Shown in pieces: positions 16,708 through 25,660 of a DNA stretch of 64,000 bases (positions are counted from its first letter, which is position 1; each line of letters begins with the position of its first letter). The position numbers and the translations under genes are program-made. Under the pieces are notes generated by a model that saw only the letters and a program-made list of their open reading frames with translations, searched no databases and was not told the origin of the DNA. Source of the stretch: Jannaschia maritima (GTDB taxonomy: Bacteria > Pseudomonadota > Alphaproteobacteria > Rhodobacterales > Rhodobacteraceae); contig NZ_JARGZA010000004.1 in NCBI RefSeq assembly GCF_030973515.1, positions 62,001 to 126,000 on the forward strand. Reading direction: 5' to 3'.

Positions 16708-17532
16708 TCACCGCGCGGCGAAGTTCCGCGGCACCAGCGTCGCGTCGAACAGGCAGGCGTCACCGGGCAGTTCGGGGGGCTGGGCGCAGAGCAGGCGGGC
16801 GGTGGCCCAGGCGGCCATGACCTTCGGGACGTAGGCGCGCGTTTCGCGGTACGGGGGGACGCCGCCATGGTCGCGCACGGCGCCTTCGCCCGCGTTGTAG
16901 CCCGCCAGCGCGAGCACCGCGTCGCCGTCGAAGTGGTCGATCAGCCAGTCGAGGTACGCGACGCCGCCCCGGACGTTCTGGTCCGGGTCGTTCCGGTCGG
17001 TCACGCCGAACCGGTCCGCGGTGGCGGGGATCAGCTGCATCAGGCCGGACGCGCCGGCGGAGGACAGCGCGTCGATCCGGCCCGACGATTCGACCGCGAT
17101 GACGGCGAGGACGAGGGCGGGCGACACGCGGCTGCCTGCCGAATGGCGCAGGATCGCGGCGCCGTGCGCTTGCGCGATGCGGCGCATGGTCGACAGCGAC
17201 GGGGCCGTCACGCCGCTGCCAGGGGGCGCGTCCGCGACCCGGCGGGCGGCCAGGCCGAACCGTCCGGGCACGGCGCCCGCCCCCGGGGGAACGGCGGTCC
17301 AGAACCAGTCGTGCCCCGCGCCCGTGGCCCGCGGGGCCGATGGGGCCGCGCCCTCCGGCGCCGCGGCGGGCGGCGGGGCCGGTGCCGCGACGGGGGCGGG
17401 GTCGATGCGGATGTCGATGCGGGGCGCCGTGCTGCCGGGTGCGGGCGGGCGGACGCGCTTGAATATCACCTCCGCCGCCGCGGTGGCGGGGATCGCGGCG
17501 GACAGGGTCAGGATGAGAATCGGGACGCGCAT
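16708..17532 (-). CDS. Lytic transglycosylase, SLT domain
   Basis: Periplasmic muramidase that cleaves peptidoglycan to 1,6-anhydromuropeptides. From ATG 17532 there are 274 residues: a signal peptide (ILILTLSAAIPATAAA), a Pro/Ala-rich linker (about 30-75) and an SLT domain (about 120-255). The catalytic Glu lies in VLAVIAVESSGR, followed by SSAGASGLMQLIPATA and LALAGYNAGEGAV. It is a single gene, converging with scoB-gnat and divergent from the pilin region. A role in making gaps for the neighbouring pilus is possible but not shown. Confidence 0.88.
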   Translation of the reverse strand: MRVPILILTLSAAIPATAAAEVIFKRVRPPAPGSTAPRIDIRIDPAPVAAPAPPPAAAPEGAAPSAPRATGAGHDWFWTAVPPGAGAVPGRFGLAARRVADAPPGSGVTAPSLSTMRRIAQAHGAAILRHSAGSRVSPALVLAVIAVESSGRIDALSSAGASGLMQLIPATADRFGVTDRNDPDQNVRGGVAYLDWLIDHFDGDAVLALAGYNAGEGAVRDHGGVPPYRETRAYVPKVMAAWATARLLCAQPPELPGDACLFDATLVPRNFAAR

Positions 17533-18035
17533 CCCCCCAGCCTGACGTGCGGCGGCCCTGCGGTCAGCCCGGCGTGGGCGGATCGGGCGGGTCCGTGGCT
17601 CGGGCGCCGCGGTTCCGGGGCGGGCGGGCGGCTTTCCGCCCGGGCCCCCTGTCGGCCCCCCCGTCGCCCCATTCTCGCCCCATTCGCGGGACAGGTTGGT
17701 TAACACGCCGACCGAGGGGTTCGGCGAAACCGCACCGGGTCAACCCGGGCACAGGCAGGCCCCGAGCAGTCGCCGCAACCGTCCCGCCTCTCCCCGGGAC
17801 CGCGCGGCCCAACCGGATCAGCATGCCGCATCGACGGGTACGCCCGACGAGGGACGGACAGGCGGGGTTGCGTGGAACCGAGACGCAGCCCCGCCACCGT
17901 GCATCCGACGCCCCCACGAAAACACCGCGCCCCCGGCGCGCCGCTTCCCCATTCGCGCCAAGATTGGACGGCATACCCGTTCCCATCGACGCGGGCCGTT
18001 CGCCCCGTCATCCAGTTCCGAGTGGAGAGATCACC
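17533..18035. other. 503-base interval before the pilin gene with no convincing gene
   Basis: No frame here has a plausible start, ribosome-binding site and product; open frames look like GC-driven noise. It contains a small palindrome CCGGGT-CA-ACCCGG (17735-17748) and several GC-rich inverted repeats, and it ends with the pilin ribosome-binding site GTGGAGAG. It probably holds the pilus promoter and a long leader. Confidence 0.5.
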
Positions 18036-18269
18036 ATGACCACCTTCTTCAAGACCTTCCTTTCCGACGAATCCGGCGCCGTCACGGTGGACTGGGTCGT
18101 CCTGACCGCGGCCCTCGTGGGCCTGGGCCTGGCCGCGATGGGGGTCGTGCGCTCCGGCGTGGCGAACCTGTCCGACGAGATCGGGTCGCAGTTGGCGAAC
18201 ACCGATCCGTCGGACAACACCTTCACGGCGGCGGAGCGGACGGCCGGGACGGCGCTCGAGACGGAGTGA
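18036..18269 (+). CDS. Flp/Fap-type major pilin prepilin
   Basis: A 77-residue prepilin for the tad pilus. A short basic/polar leader ends in ESG, followed by the processed N-terminus AVTVDWVVLTAALVGLGLAA, one hydrophobic helix, then a polar tail rich in Asp/Thr. Classical Flp pilins have Glu and Tyr at positions +5 and +6; here they are Asp and Trp (VDW), a variant also expected in this group. TadV, encoded downstream, would cleave after the Gly. ATG 18036 has GTGGAGAG upstream. A strong hairpin follows the gene, so pilin messages should outnumber those of the assembly genes. Confidence 0.82.
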   Translation: MTTFFKTFLSDESGAVTVDWVVLTAALVGLGLAAMGVVRSGVANLSDEIGSQLANTDPSDNTFTAAERTAGTALETE

Positions 18270-18304
18270 CGTCTGGACTACGTTCCGACCGTTCCAATCC
18301 TGCC

Positions 18305-18331
18305 GGGGGCGCCGCGGATCGCGGCGCCCCC
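18305..18331 (+). terminator. 12-bp hairpin between pilin and cpaB (attenuator)
   Basis: GGGGGCGCCGCG-GAT-CGCGGCGCCCCC is a perfect 12-bp stem with a 3-base loop, 35 bases after the pilin stop and without a T run. It may protect the pilin message and limit read-through into cpaB. Confidence 0.6.
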
Positions 18332-18413
18332 GCCTCGTTCCGGCCCCCTGCCGGTGACGATATCTTAAGCCTCCGCCCCTAGGGGTGGCGGCGAGTCCCG
18401 GAGGGTCCCGTCC

Positions 18414-19256
18414 ATGCGTATCGTCTTCGTCCTCGTCCTCCTTGCCGGTCTCGGCCTCGCCGGTTTCGCCGTGATGCAGGCGCAGGGCCGGTTCGCGGCC
18501 TATCAGGACGCCCTGGACGAGACGGCGGGCCGGGTCGTGGACGTCACCGACGTCTACGTGGTCAAGCGCAGCCTGACCTATGGCGACGTGCTGACCCCGG
18601 ACGACGTCGCATCCGTGGCCTGGCCGACCGCCGCCCTGCCCGATGGGGCCTTCGCGTCCCTGGACCAGATCTTTCCCGAAGGCGGCGAAGGCCCCCGCAC
18701 GGTGCTGCGGTCCATCGAACGCGGCGAGCCGCTGCTCGGCGTCAAGGTCACCGCGCCGGGCGCCAGCGCGGGGGTGGCCGCCAGTCTGACGCCGGGCATG
18801 CGCGCCTTCGCGCTGCAGGTGGACGTGACCTCGGGCGTGTCAGGCTTTCTGCGTCCGGGCGACCGCGTCGACGTGTACTGGACCGGATCGGACGAGCATG
18901 GCGGCCTGACCCGCCTGATTCATCCGAGCCTGCCCCTGATCGCCATCGACCAGATCACGGACGGCCAGCGCGGCGCGCCCACGATCGCGCGCACGGTCAC
19001 GGTCGAGGCCCCCGCGGCGGTCGTGGCCAAGCTGGCCCAGGCGCAGGCCACGGGACGGCTGACCATGGCCCTGGTGGGCGTCCAGGACGAGACGACGTCC
19101 GAGAACGTGGAAGCGACCCTGTCCGAGATCCTGGGCCCGCGCGAGGTCGCGGCGGCGGCCCCCGCGCCCGAAGTCGCCCCCGCGCCGAAGGTCTGCACCA
19201 TCCGCACCCGCCGCGGCGACGCGGTGGAGGTCATCCCCGTCCCCTGCGCCCCGTGA
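18414..19256 (+). CDS. cpaB: Pilus assembly protein CpaB/RcpC
   Basis: Periplasmic/inner-membrane component that helps the secretin assemble in the tad pilus machine. The 280-residue protein has an N-terminal membrane anchor (IVFVLVLLAGLGLAGFAVM), an SAF domain (VVDVTDVYVVKRSLTYGDVLTPDDV, about residues 40-65) and the RcpC region GMRAFALQVDVTSGVSGFLRPGDRVDVYW (split across 128-157). It ends in a Pro/Ala linker and a short Cys-containing tail. It is the first of the assembly genes after the pilin. Confidence 0.92.
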   Translation: MRIVFVLVLLAGLGLAGFAVMQAQGRFAAYQDALDETAGRVVDVTDVYVVKRSLTYGDVLTPDDVASVAWPTAALPDGAFASLDQIFPEGGEGPRTVLRSIERGEPLLGVKVTAPGASAGVAASLTPGMRAFALQVDVTSGVSGFLRPGDRVDVYWTGSDEHGGLTRLIHPSLPLIAIDQITDGQRGAPTIARTVTVEAPAAVVAKLAQAQATGRLTMALVGVQDETTSENVEATLSEILGPREVAAAAPAPEVAPAPKVCTIRTRRGDAVEVIPVPCAP

Positions 19257-19269
19257 TTCGACCGCCCGT

Positions 19270-19291
19270 CCGTGTGACATAAGACACACGG
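19270..19291. promoter_or_regulatory. Inverted repeat between cpaB and cpaC
   Basis: CCGTGTG-N8-CACACGG (7-bp arms) lies 13 bases after the cpaB stop, within the 191-base gap before cpaC. It could be an operator (the core TGTGACATAAGACACA is close to the CRP/FNR shape) or an RNA hairpin. Confidence 0.4.
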
Positions 19292-19447
19292 CCCGCCGCC
19301 TTAACGTCGCCGTCCAAGATCCCCACGGTGGACGGCCCCCCCCTGCCCGGCGCAACGTGACCGGGACGCGCGCCCCACGCGTGTCCCGCACGAAAGGAAG
19401 GCGTCAGACCTTCCGCGGATCGGGCAGTCAGGCGAAAGGCAGGCACG

Positions 19448-20818
19448 ATGTCGACATATGGATTCTTGCGCGCGGCCGCGGTCGCGCTGCTGTCCCTTGG
19501 CGTCGTCGCGCCTGCCGCCACCCAGGCCCAGACCCTGCGGCTGGCCGAGGGGGGGCTGCAACAGGCGCTCCGGGTGCCGTTGAACCGCGCCATCGTGCTG
19601 GAAAGCGACGCCCCCTTCGCGGAGCTGTCGATCGCCAACCCCGCCATCGCGGACATCGCCACCCTGTCGGAGCGCACCGTGTACGTGCTGGGCAAGGCGC
19701 CGGGACGCACGACCCTGACGATCCTGGGCCAGAACGGCAGCCTGATCGCCAATGTGGAGGTCCAGGTCACCCCCGACATCGCCGAGTTCAAGGAACGCCT
19801 GCGCGAGATCCTGCCGGGCGAGCACGTCGAGGTGCGGACCGCAAACGACGGCATCGTGCTGTCGGGCACCGTGTCGTCCGCGCAGAAGGTCGAGCACGCG
19901 ATGGAGATCGCAGAACGCTATGCCCCCGACCGGGTGCTGAACCTGATGGTCGTGGGCGGCACGCAGCAGGTCATGCTGAAGGTCCGCTTCGCCGAGATGC
20001 GGCGCAACGTGGCGAAGAACCTGGGCGCGCAGCTGTCGGCCGCGGGCACGGACGTCACCGCCAGCGGCGGCGGCACGGTCACGAACCCCGCCGGCATGTT
20101 CAACGTCAGCTTCGGCATCGACGATCTGAGCTTCCAGCTGATGCTGCAGGCGTTGGAAACGAAGGGCCTGGTCCGCACGCTGGCGGAGCCGAACCTGACC
20201 GCCCTGTCCGGCCAGCCCGCGCAGTTCCTGGCCGGCGGCGAGGTCCCCATCCCCGAGATCGACGACGAGGGCAACGTGGGCGTCGCCTATCGCCCGTTCG
20301 GGGTGGAGCTGACCTTCACGCCGACGGTCGTGGACGGCGACATCATCAACCTGAAGCTGGACGCCTCCGTCAGCGACGTGTCGGAGGACGCGACCGTGCC
20401 GATCGGCAACGGGGCGCAGGCCTTCACCTTCACCCGCCGCCAGACCGCCACCACGGTCGAGTTGCGCGACGGGCAGTCCTTCGCCGTGGGCGGGCTGCTG
20501 CAGGACGACTTCAGCGACACGGTCAACCAGGTTCCCTGGCTGGGCGACCTGCCCGTGATCGGCGCCCTGTTCCGGTCCGCGGGCTATCGGCGCGAGCAGA
20601 CGGAGCTGGTCATCATGATCACCGCCTATCTGGTGTCCCCCACCCGGGGCGAGGCGATCGCCACGCCGCTGGACACGATCCGGCCCCCGTCCGAGAACGA
20701 GCTGTTCACCCGTGGCCGCATCTCCGGCGAGGGGACGCGCACGACGGCACGCTCCACGCGCGGCTCCGTGCCCCTGGGACAGGATCTGGGCGGCAACTAC
20801 GGCTACGTTTTGGAGTGA
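19448..20818 (+). CDS. cpaC: Outer-membrane secretin CpaC/RcpA
   Basis: Forms the outer-membrane pore of the tad pilus. The 456-residue protein has a signal peptide (to about residue 27, ATQAQ), an N-terminal pilus-secretin domain (SDAPFAELSIANPAIADI...GKAPGRTTLTI), a BON-like segment (VEVRTANDGIVLSGTVSSAQ) and the secretin domain (VRTLAEPNLTALSGQPAQFLAGGE onward), ending near LVIMITAYLVSP. The length is normal. The gene lies between cpaB and an OmpA-like lipoprotein gene 5 bases downstream. Confidence 0.94.
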   Translation: MSTYGFLRAAAVALLSLGVVAPAATQAQTLRLAEGGLQQALRVPLNRAIVLESDAPFAELSIANPAIADIATLSERTVYVLGKAPGRTTLTILGQNGSLIANVEVQVTPDIAEFKERLREILPGEHVEVRTANDGIVLSGTVSSAQKVEHAMEIAERYAPDRVLNLMVVGGTQQVMLKVRFAEMRRNVAKNLGAQLSAAGTDVTASGGGTVTNPAGMFNVSFGIDDLSFQLMLQALETKGLVRTLAEPNLTALSGQPAQFLAGGEVPIPEIDDEGNVGVAYRPFGVELTFTPTVVDGDIINLKLDASVSDVSEDATVPIGNGAQAFTFTRRQTATTVELRDGQSFAVGGLLQDDFSDTVNQVPWLGDLPVIGALFRSAGYRREQTELVIMITAYLVSPTRGEAIATPLDTIRPPSENELFTRGRISGEGTRTTARSTRGSVPLGQDLGGNYGYVLE

Positions 20819-20823
20819 TCGCG

Positions 20824-21480
20824 ATGCGGCATCCCCTGGTCCTGGCCGCGGGCGCGGCGCTCCTGGCGGCCTGCACGGTCGTCGACCCCGACGCGCCCGC
20901 CGGGTCGCACGCGATCGGCCCCACCTTCGGCGTCGCGACGCGGGCCAACCAGGCCGTGCATTCGGGCGAGGTCACGGCGTTGAGCCATCTGGGCACGCGC
21001 TTCGCGGACACCGTGCCCACGACCCTGACCTTCGCGTTCAACTCCGCCGCGCTGGACGCGACGGCCCGATCGGTCCTGGATCAGCAGGCCGGGTTCATGC
21101 AGCAGTTCCCCGAGGTGCGGTTCAGCGTGTTCGGCCATACCGACCTGGTAGGCAGCAACGGATACAACCTGGCGCTGGGGCGCAGGCGCGCGGAAGCGGC
21201 CGTGCGCTATCTTGCGGCGCGGGGCGTGTCCCCCACCCGGCTGGAGGCGCTGGTCTCCGAAGGGGAATCGCAGCCGGTGGTCCCCGTTCCGGGTCCCGAG
21301 CGGGCCAACCGGCGCACGGTGACGCGCGTCAGCGGCTTCCTGCAGGAACACCCGATGGTGCTGGACGGCAAGTACGCGCAGATCGTGTACCGCCGCTACG
21401 TCGCCAGTTCCGGCCAACCGGCGACCGGCTCCGGCGGGGCGACGTCCACCGCGGGCGCATCGGCCCCCGCAGGCGGGTGA
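20824..21480 (+). CDS. OmpA-like lipoprotein in the tad locus (CpaD position)
   Basis: A 218-residue lipoprotein: signal peptide with lipobox LLAAC (Cys17) and an OmpA/MotB peptidoglycan-binding domain (about residues 75-175, with FAFNSAALDATARSVLDQQ, GHTDLVGSNGYNLALGRRRA and PERANRRTV). It occupies the position where CpaD stands in Caulobacter-type loci. It may anchor the secretin to peptidoglycan. The C-terminal tail is a Gly/Ser/Ala-rich linker. It begins 5 bases after the cpaC stop, so it is in the same operon. Confidence 0.85.
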   Translation: MRHPLVLAAGAALLAACTVVDPDAPAGSHAIGPTFGVATRANQAVHSGEVTALSHLGTRFADTVPTTLTFAFNSAALDATARSVLDQQAGFMQQFPEVRFSVFGHTDLVGSNGYNLALGRRRAEAAVRYLAARGVSPTRLEALVSEGESQPVVPVPGPERANRRTVTRVSGFLQEHPMVLDGKYAQIVYRRYVASSGQPATGSGGATSTAGASAPAGG

Positions 21481-21844
21481 CCACCCCCGACCCGGGCGGC
21501 GCGCCGGTGGGGCCGACCCCGTTTCGGTGACGACGGCCCCGCGACGTGCGCGACGGCATACGATCCGATAGCGAAGGCCGATACCGCCATCACGGACCAG
21601 GCAACGTCGCGGTCGCGAGGGTTCCGTGACGGTGCGGATGCCCGTCCGGCCCGACCCATCGAACGGGCCTGCCGCATTTTAAGCGAATGTGGCGATTGAT
21701 CTTACCGTCATTTTCACGATCCCCGCTGCATCGTCGCGGCTGCGGGTCGCCCCTTGGCCCCGCCGGGCGATTCGCGCCCGTACCGGATGAACGGACCCGC
21801 CCCCGACCGGGCGCGCGTCGCCTGCAAGGACGAGACACGCCGCC
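21481..21844. other. 364-base gap within the tad locus
   Basis: No convincing gene. A relatively AT-rich patch (about 21675-21720, with TTTTAAGCGAATG and CGTCATTTTCACGAT) looks like a promoter region for cpaE onward, so the locus may have a second transcription start here. A minus-strand frame of 93 codons covering 21396-21677 is mentioned under rejected items. Confidence 0.5.
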
Positions 21845-23173
21845 ATGAGCGCAAGCCCCGCCCTCGACACGGATCCGGCGCCCCTGGAGGCGATCACCAT
21901 CTCGCGCGACGTGCAGGAGTTCGACCTGCTGATCGACGACATGGATGCCGAGGTCGGCGAGGGCTGGGGCGACCTGACCCTGGCGGAGGCGGCGACGTTC
22001 CTGACCCAACAGGACGCAGCGGACCTGAAGTTCGTGGTGGTCGCCGTCGACGAGGCCGACGAGGGCGAGCTGCCCGCCATCACCGCCGTCGTGCGGCAGG
22101 CGAAGAAGCTGGGGCTGCAGGTCGTGCTGGTGGCCGACGGCCTTGGCCCCCTGGTGATGCACGAGCTCCTGCGCGCGGGCACGGACGATTTCGCCCCCTA
22201 TCCCCTGCCCGAAGGCGCGCTGGCGGAGGCCGTGGCCCGCGTTCGCGCGCCGCGCACGGACAAGGCTGCCGAGCTTCGCGCCGCGGCGCAGGAGGCTGCC
22301 CCCGCCCCGGCCCCGATCCCGGCGGCGGCCCCCGCCACGGGGGGCGGCGCGGACGGGGCGCCCCTGATCCTGGCCTTCCAGAGCATCGCGGGCGGCGCGG
22401 GCGCGTCCACGATCGCCACGAACGTCGCGCACGAGATCGCGGAGGCCACGGGCACGGACGGCCCGTCGATCTGCGTGCTGGACCTGGGCCTGCAATTCGG
22501 ATCGGTCGCGACCTACATGGACCTGCCGCGCCGCGAGAGCATCATCGAGATCCTCGCCGACACGGCGGCCATAGACGAGCAGGCGTTCCGCCAGGCCCTG
22601 CAGACGGTGGACGACCGCATCCACGTCTTCACCGCCCCCGACGAGCTGCTGCCCCTGGACATGATCGGGCCGGACGACGTGTCCGCCCTGATCGACCTGG
22701 CCGGGCAGTGCTTCGACGTGGTGATCGTGGACATGCCCGGTACGCTGACGCAATGGACCGACACGGTGATCGACGCGGCGCGCCACTTCCACGTGGTGCT
22801 GACGCCGGAGGTGCGGGCCGCGCAGAACGCCCTGCGCCTCGTCCGCCTGATGCAGGCGGAGGAGCTGTCGCTGGACCGGATCACCTGGGTCGCCAACCGC
22901 GTCGTCGGACGTGCCGAGCTGGCGGGCAAAGGTCGGATCGAGCGCATGGCCGAGAGCCTGGGCATCGCCATAGACGTGGTCCTGCCCGACGGGGGCGCGC
23001 ATGTCACGGATGCGAACGACCAGGCCGTTCCCGTCGCGGGGGTCGCCGCGCGCAACCCCTTCCGCCGCGAGGTCGCGGCCTTCGCCGCGCGCCTGCTGAA
23101 GGACGCGCCGGCGGCGAAGGAATCGAAGCCCAAGCGCCGGGGCTTCGCGTTCCTCGGCCTCAAGTTCGGTTAG
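21845..23173 (+). CDS. cpaE: Pilus assembly ATPase-like protein CpaE/TadZ
   Basis: Locates the tad machine in the cell. The 442-residue protein has an atypical receiver-like N-terminal domain (about 20-135), a Pro/Ala linker, then a ParA/MinD-type P-loop domain with the deviant Walker A GGAGASTIATN (about 183-193), LDLGLQFGSVATYMD and VIVDMPGTLTQWTD. The C-terminus is basic. It is 19 bases before cpaF. Confidence 0.92.
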   Translation: MSASPALDTDPAPLEAITISRDVQEFDLLIDDMDAEVGEGWGDLTLAEAATFLTQQDAADLKFVVVAVDEADEGELPAITAVVRQAKKLGLQVVLVADGLGPLVMHELLRAGTDDFAPYPLPEGALAEAVARVRAPRTDKAAELRAAAQEAAPAPAPIPAAAPATGGGADGAPLILAFQSIAGGAGASTIATNVAHEIAEATGTDGPSICVLDLGLQFGSVATYMDLPRRESIIEILADTAAIDEQAFRQALQTVDDRIHVFTAPDELLPLDMIGPDDVSALIDLAGQCFDVVIVDMPGTLTQWTDTVIDAARHFHVVLTPEVRAAQNALRLVRLMQAEELSLDRITWVANRVVGRAELAGKGRIERMAESLGIAIDVVLPDGGAHVTDANDQAVPVAGVAARNPFRREVAAFAARLLKDAPAAKESKPKRRGFAFLGLKFG

Positions 23174-23192
23174 ACGACCGGGGGATCCAGCC

Positions 23193-24677
23193 ATGTTCCA
23201 ACGCTACAAGAAGCCCGCGGGCGCCAAGCCCGTCGCTGCCCGGCCCGCCCCGGCGGAGGCCCCGACCGACGAGCCTGCCGCCGAGCCCGCGGCGGCGGCG
23301 GCGGCCGCGCCCATGCGCCGGACGGCCGCCCCGGAGCGGCCGCCCCGCGGGCGGTCGGCCAAGGTCGCGGCGGAGGCCACGCCGGAGGACGGGCGCCTGA
23401 AGCGGCGCGAACGGATCGAGCATCTGAAGACCGAGATGCATCACCGCCTGCTGGACAACCTGAACCTGGGCGCCATCGAGAAGGCCGACCCCGCCGCCCT
23501 TCGCGCCGAGATCGTGGCCATCACGTCCGACGAGCTGGCCGAGATGGGCGTGATCCTGGGCAAAGAGGACCGCCAGACCCTGAACGCCGAACTGTTCGAC
23601 GAGGTCATGGGCCTGGGACCGCTGGAGCCGCTGCTGAAGGACGAGACGGTCAACGACATCCTGGTGAACGGTCCGCACAACATCTTCATCGAGCGGGCGG
23701 GCAAGCTGGAGAAGTCGGAGATCCGGTTCAAGGACGAGCGTCACCTCCTGCGGATCATCGACAAGATCGTGTCCGCCGTTGGCCGCCGCGTGGACGAATC
23801 CAACCCCTATGTCGACGCGCGCCTGAAGGACGGAAGCCGGTTCAACGCGATGGTGCCGCCCGTCGCCGTCGACGGCAGTCTGGTGTCGATCCGGAAGTTC
23901 AAGAAGGAGAAGCTGGGCGTCGACGACCTGGTCACCTTCGGCGCCTTCACCGAGGCGATGGCGGCCTACCTGCAGGCCGCGGTCGCGTGCCGGCTGAACG
24001 TCGTCGTGTCGGGGGGCACGGGATCGGGGAAGACGACGACGCTGAACGCGCTGTCGTCCTTCATCGGCCGCAAGGAGCGCGTGCTGACCATCGAGGACAC
24101 GGCCGAGCTGCAGCTGCAGCAGGACCATGTCGGCCGCATGGAGAGCCGCCCCCCCAACGTCGAGGGCAAGGGCGCGGTCACGCAGCGCGACTGCCTGAAG
24201 AACGCGCTGCGGATGCGTCCCGACCGCATCATCGTGGGCGAGACCCGCGGCGAGGAGGTGATCGACATGCTCCAGGCGATGAACACGGGCCATGACGGGT
24301 CGATGACCACGATCCACGCCAACAACGCCCGCGACGCGGTCAGCCGGCTGGAGAACATGATCGCCATGGCGGGCATCGAGATGCCGCTGAAGGCCACGCG
24401 CAACCAGATCGCGTCCGCCGTGAACCTGATCGTGCAGGCCAGCCGCCTGCAGGACGGATCGCGCCGCATGACGTCCATCACGGAGGTCACGGGCATGGAG
24501 GGCGAGGTCATCACCCTGCAGGAGGTGTTCCGCTACGAGCGCACGGGCCTGGAAACGGACGGCACGATCATCGGCCACTTCACCGCGACCGGCGTGCGCA
24601 GTCATTACGCGGACCGGTTCAAGGCGTGGGGCTACGACCTGCCGTCCTCGATCTACGACCCGACGACGGGGGGCTGA
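23193..24677 (+). CDS. cpaF: Pilus assembly ATPase CpaF/TadA
   Basis: Hexameric secretion ATPase that drives pilus extension and retraction. The 494-residue protein has an Ala/Pro-rich N-terminal tail (to about 70) and an N-terminal domain with the LGPLEPLLKDETVNDILVNGP segment (split 141-161). It then has Walker A GGTGSGKT (274-281), Asp box TIEDTAELQLQ, Walker B RPDRIIVGETRGEE and the His box GSMTTIHANNARDA. All catalytic motifs are intact. It is followed 3 bases later by tadB. Confidence 0.96.
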   Translation: MFQRYKKPAGAKPVAARPAPAEAPTDEPAAEPAAAAAAAPMRRTAAPERPPRGRSAKVAAEATPEDGRLKRRERIEHLKTEMHHRLLDNLNLGAIEKADPAALRAEIVAITSDELAEMGVILGKEDRQTLNAELFDEVMGLGPLEPLLKDETVNDILVNGPHNIFIERAGKLEKSEIRFKDERHLLRIIDKIVSAVGRRVDESNPYVDARLKDGSRFNAMVPPVAVDGSLVSIRKFKKEKLGVDDLVTFGAFTEAMAAYLQAAVACRLNVVVSGGTGSGKTTTLNALSSFIGRKERVLTIEDTAELQLQQDHVGRMESRPPNVEGKGAVTQRDCLKNALRMRPDRIIVGETRGEEVIDMLQAMNTGHDGSMTTIHANNARDAVSRLENMIAMAGIEMPLKATRNQIASAVNLIVQASRLQDGSRRMTSITEVTGMEGEVITLQEVFRYERTGLETDGTIIGHFTATGVRSHYADRFKAWGYDLPSSIYDPTTGG

Positions 24678-24680
24678 GCG

Positions 24681-25649
24681 ATGCAGCTTTCGATCGAACC
24701 GCTGATCTATCTGGGCATCTTCGCCGGGATTTATCTGATGATCGGCGGCATCTACATGCTGGTCTTCGGGCAGTCGATCAAGCTGAACAAGCGCGTCAAC
24801 CGGCGCCTGGGCCTGATCGAGAAGGGCGGCAGCCGCGACGAGGTGATGGCGCAGCTCCGCAAGGAGATGTCGCAGCACGAGGGCGGACGCAGCGTGCCCC
24901 TGTTCGCGGCGCTGGCCGACAAGGCGCAGAAGGCGAACCTGGCCTTCACGCCCGGCATGCTGATCGGCCTGATGGCCGGCCTGACGGCGGTGACCTTCGC
25001 GGCCCTGACCGTGCTGTCCAGCGCGGGCCTGCCGCTGCGGATCGCCGTGTCGATCGCGTTCGGCATCGGCGCGGTCTTCTTCTGGGTGAACGGGGCGGCC
25101 AAGAAGCGCCTGGCCCTGCTGGAGGAGCAGCTGCCCGACGCGATCGAGCTGATCGTCCGGTCGCTGCGTGTCGGGCACCCCCTGTCGTCGTCCATCGGCA
25201 TCGTCGCCAAGGAGATCGCCGACCCGCTGGGATCGGAGATGGGATTCATCGCCGACGAGGCGGCCTATGGGCGCGACGTGTCCGACAGCCTGCGGTCGCT
25301 GGCCGAACGCACGGGGCTGCAGGACCTGCGCTTTCTGGCGGTGGCCGTGGGCATCCAGCAGAAGTCGGGCGGCAACCTGGCCGAGATCCTCGAAGGCCTG
25401 AGCAAGGTGGTGCGCGCCCGGTTCAAGCTGTTCCGCAAGGTCAAGGCCATCACGGCGGAAGCGCGCTGGTCCGGCCTGTTCCTTTCGGCCTTCCCCGTCC
25501 TGGCGCTGGTCGGCATCAACGTGATGGAGCCGGACTACTATTCGGACGTGAAGGACAGCGCGTTCTTCCTGCCCGCCGCGGGGGTGGTGTTCGTGTTCCT
25601 TGTCGTGAACGTCGTGTTCATGCGCATAATGGTCAACATCAAGGTCTGA
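24681..25649 (+). CDS. tadB: Tad inner-membrane platform protein TadB
   Basis: One of the two GspF-like inner-membrane proteins on which the ATPase acts. The 322-residue protein has an N-terminal helix (LIYLGIFAGIYLMIGGIYMLVFG), a pair of central helices (about 90-137), a cytoplasmic T2SSF domain (LPDAIELIVRSLRVGHPLSSS to about 280) and a C-terminal helix pair. It lies between cpaF and tadC with gaps of 3 and 11 bases. Confidence 0.93.
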   Translation: MQLSIEPLIYLGIFAGIYLMIGGIYMLVFGQSIKLNKRVNRRLGLIEKGGSRDEVMAQLRKEMSQHEGGRSVPLFAALADKAQKANLAFTPGMLIGLMAGLTAVTFAALTVLSSAGLPLRIAVSIAFGIGAVFFWVNGAAKKRLALLEEQLPDAIELIVRSLRVGHPLSSSIGIVAKEIADPLGSEMGFIADEAAYGRDVSDSLRSLAERTGLQDLRFLAVAVGIQQKSGGNLAEILEGLSKVVRARFKLFRKVKAITAEARWSGLFLSAFPVLALVGINVMEPDYYSDVKDSAFFLPAAGVVFVFLVVNVVFMRIMVNIKV

Positions 25650-25660
25650 GGGGGACGTCG

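Noticed and set aside
21396-21677. A 93-codon minus-strand frame with a short hydrophobic stretch (VMAVSAFAIGSYAVAHVAG)
   Set aside because: It overlaps the OmpA-like lipoprotein gene by 85 bases in antisense and has no ribosome-binding site; a shorter version remains possible but unsupported.
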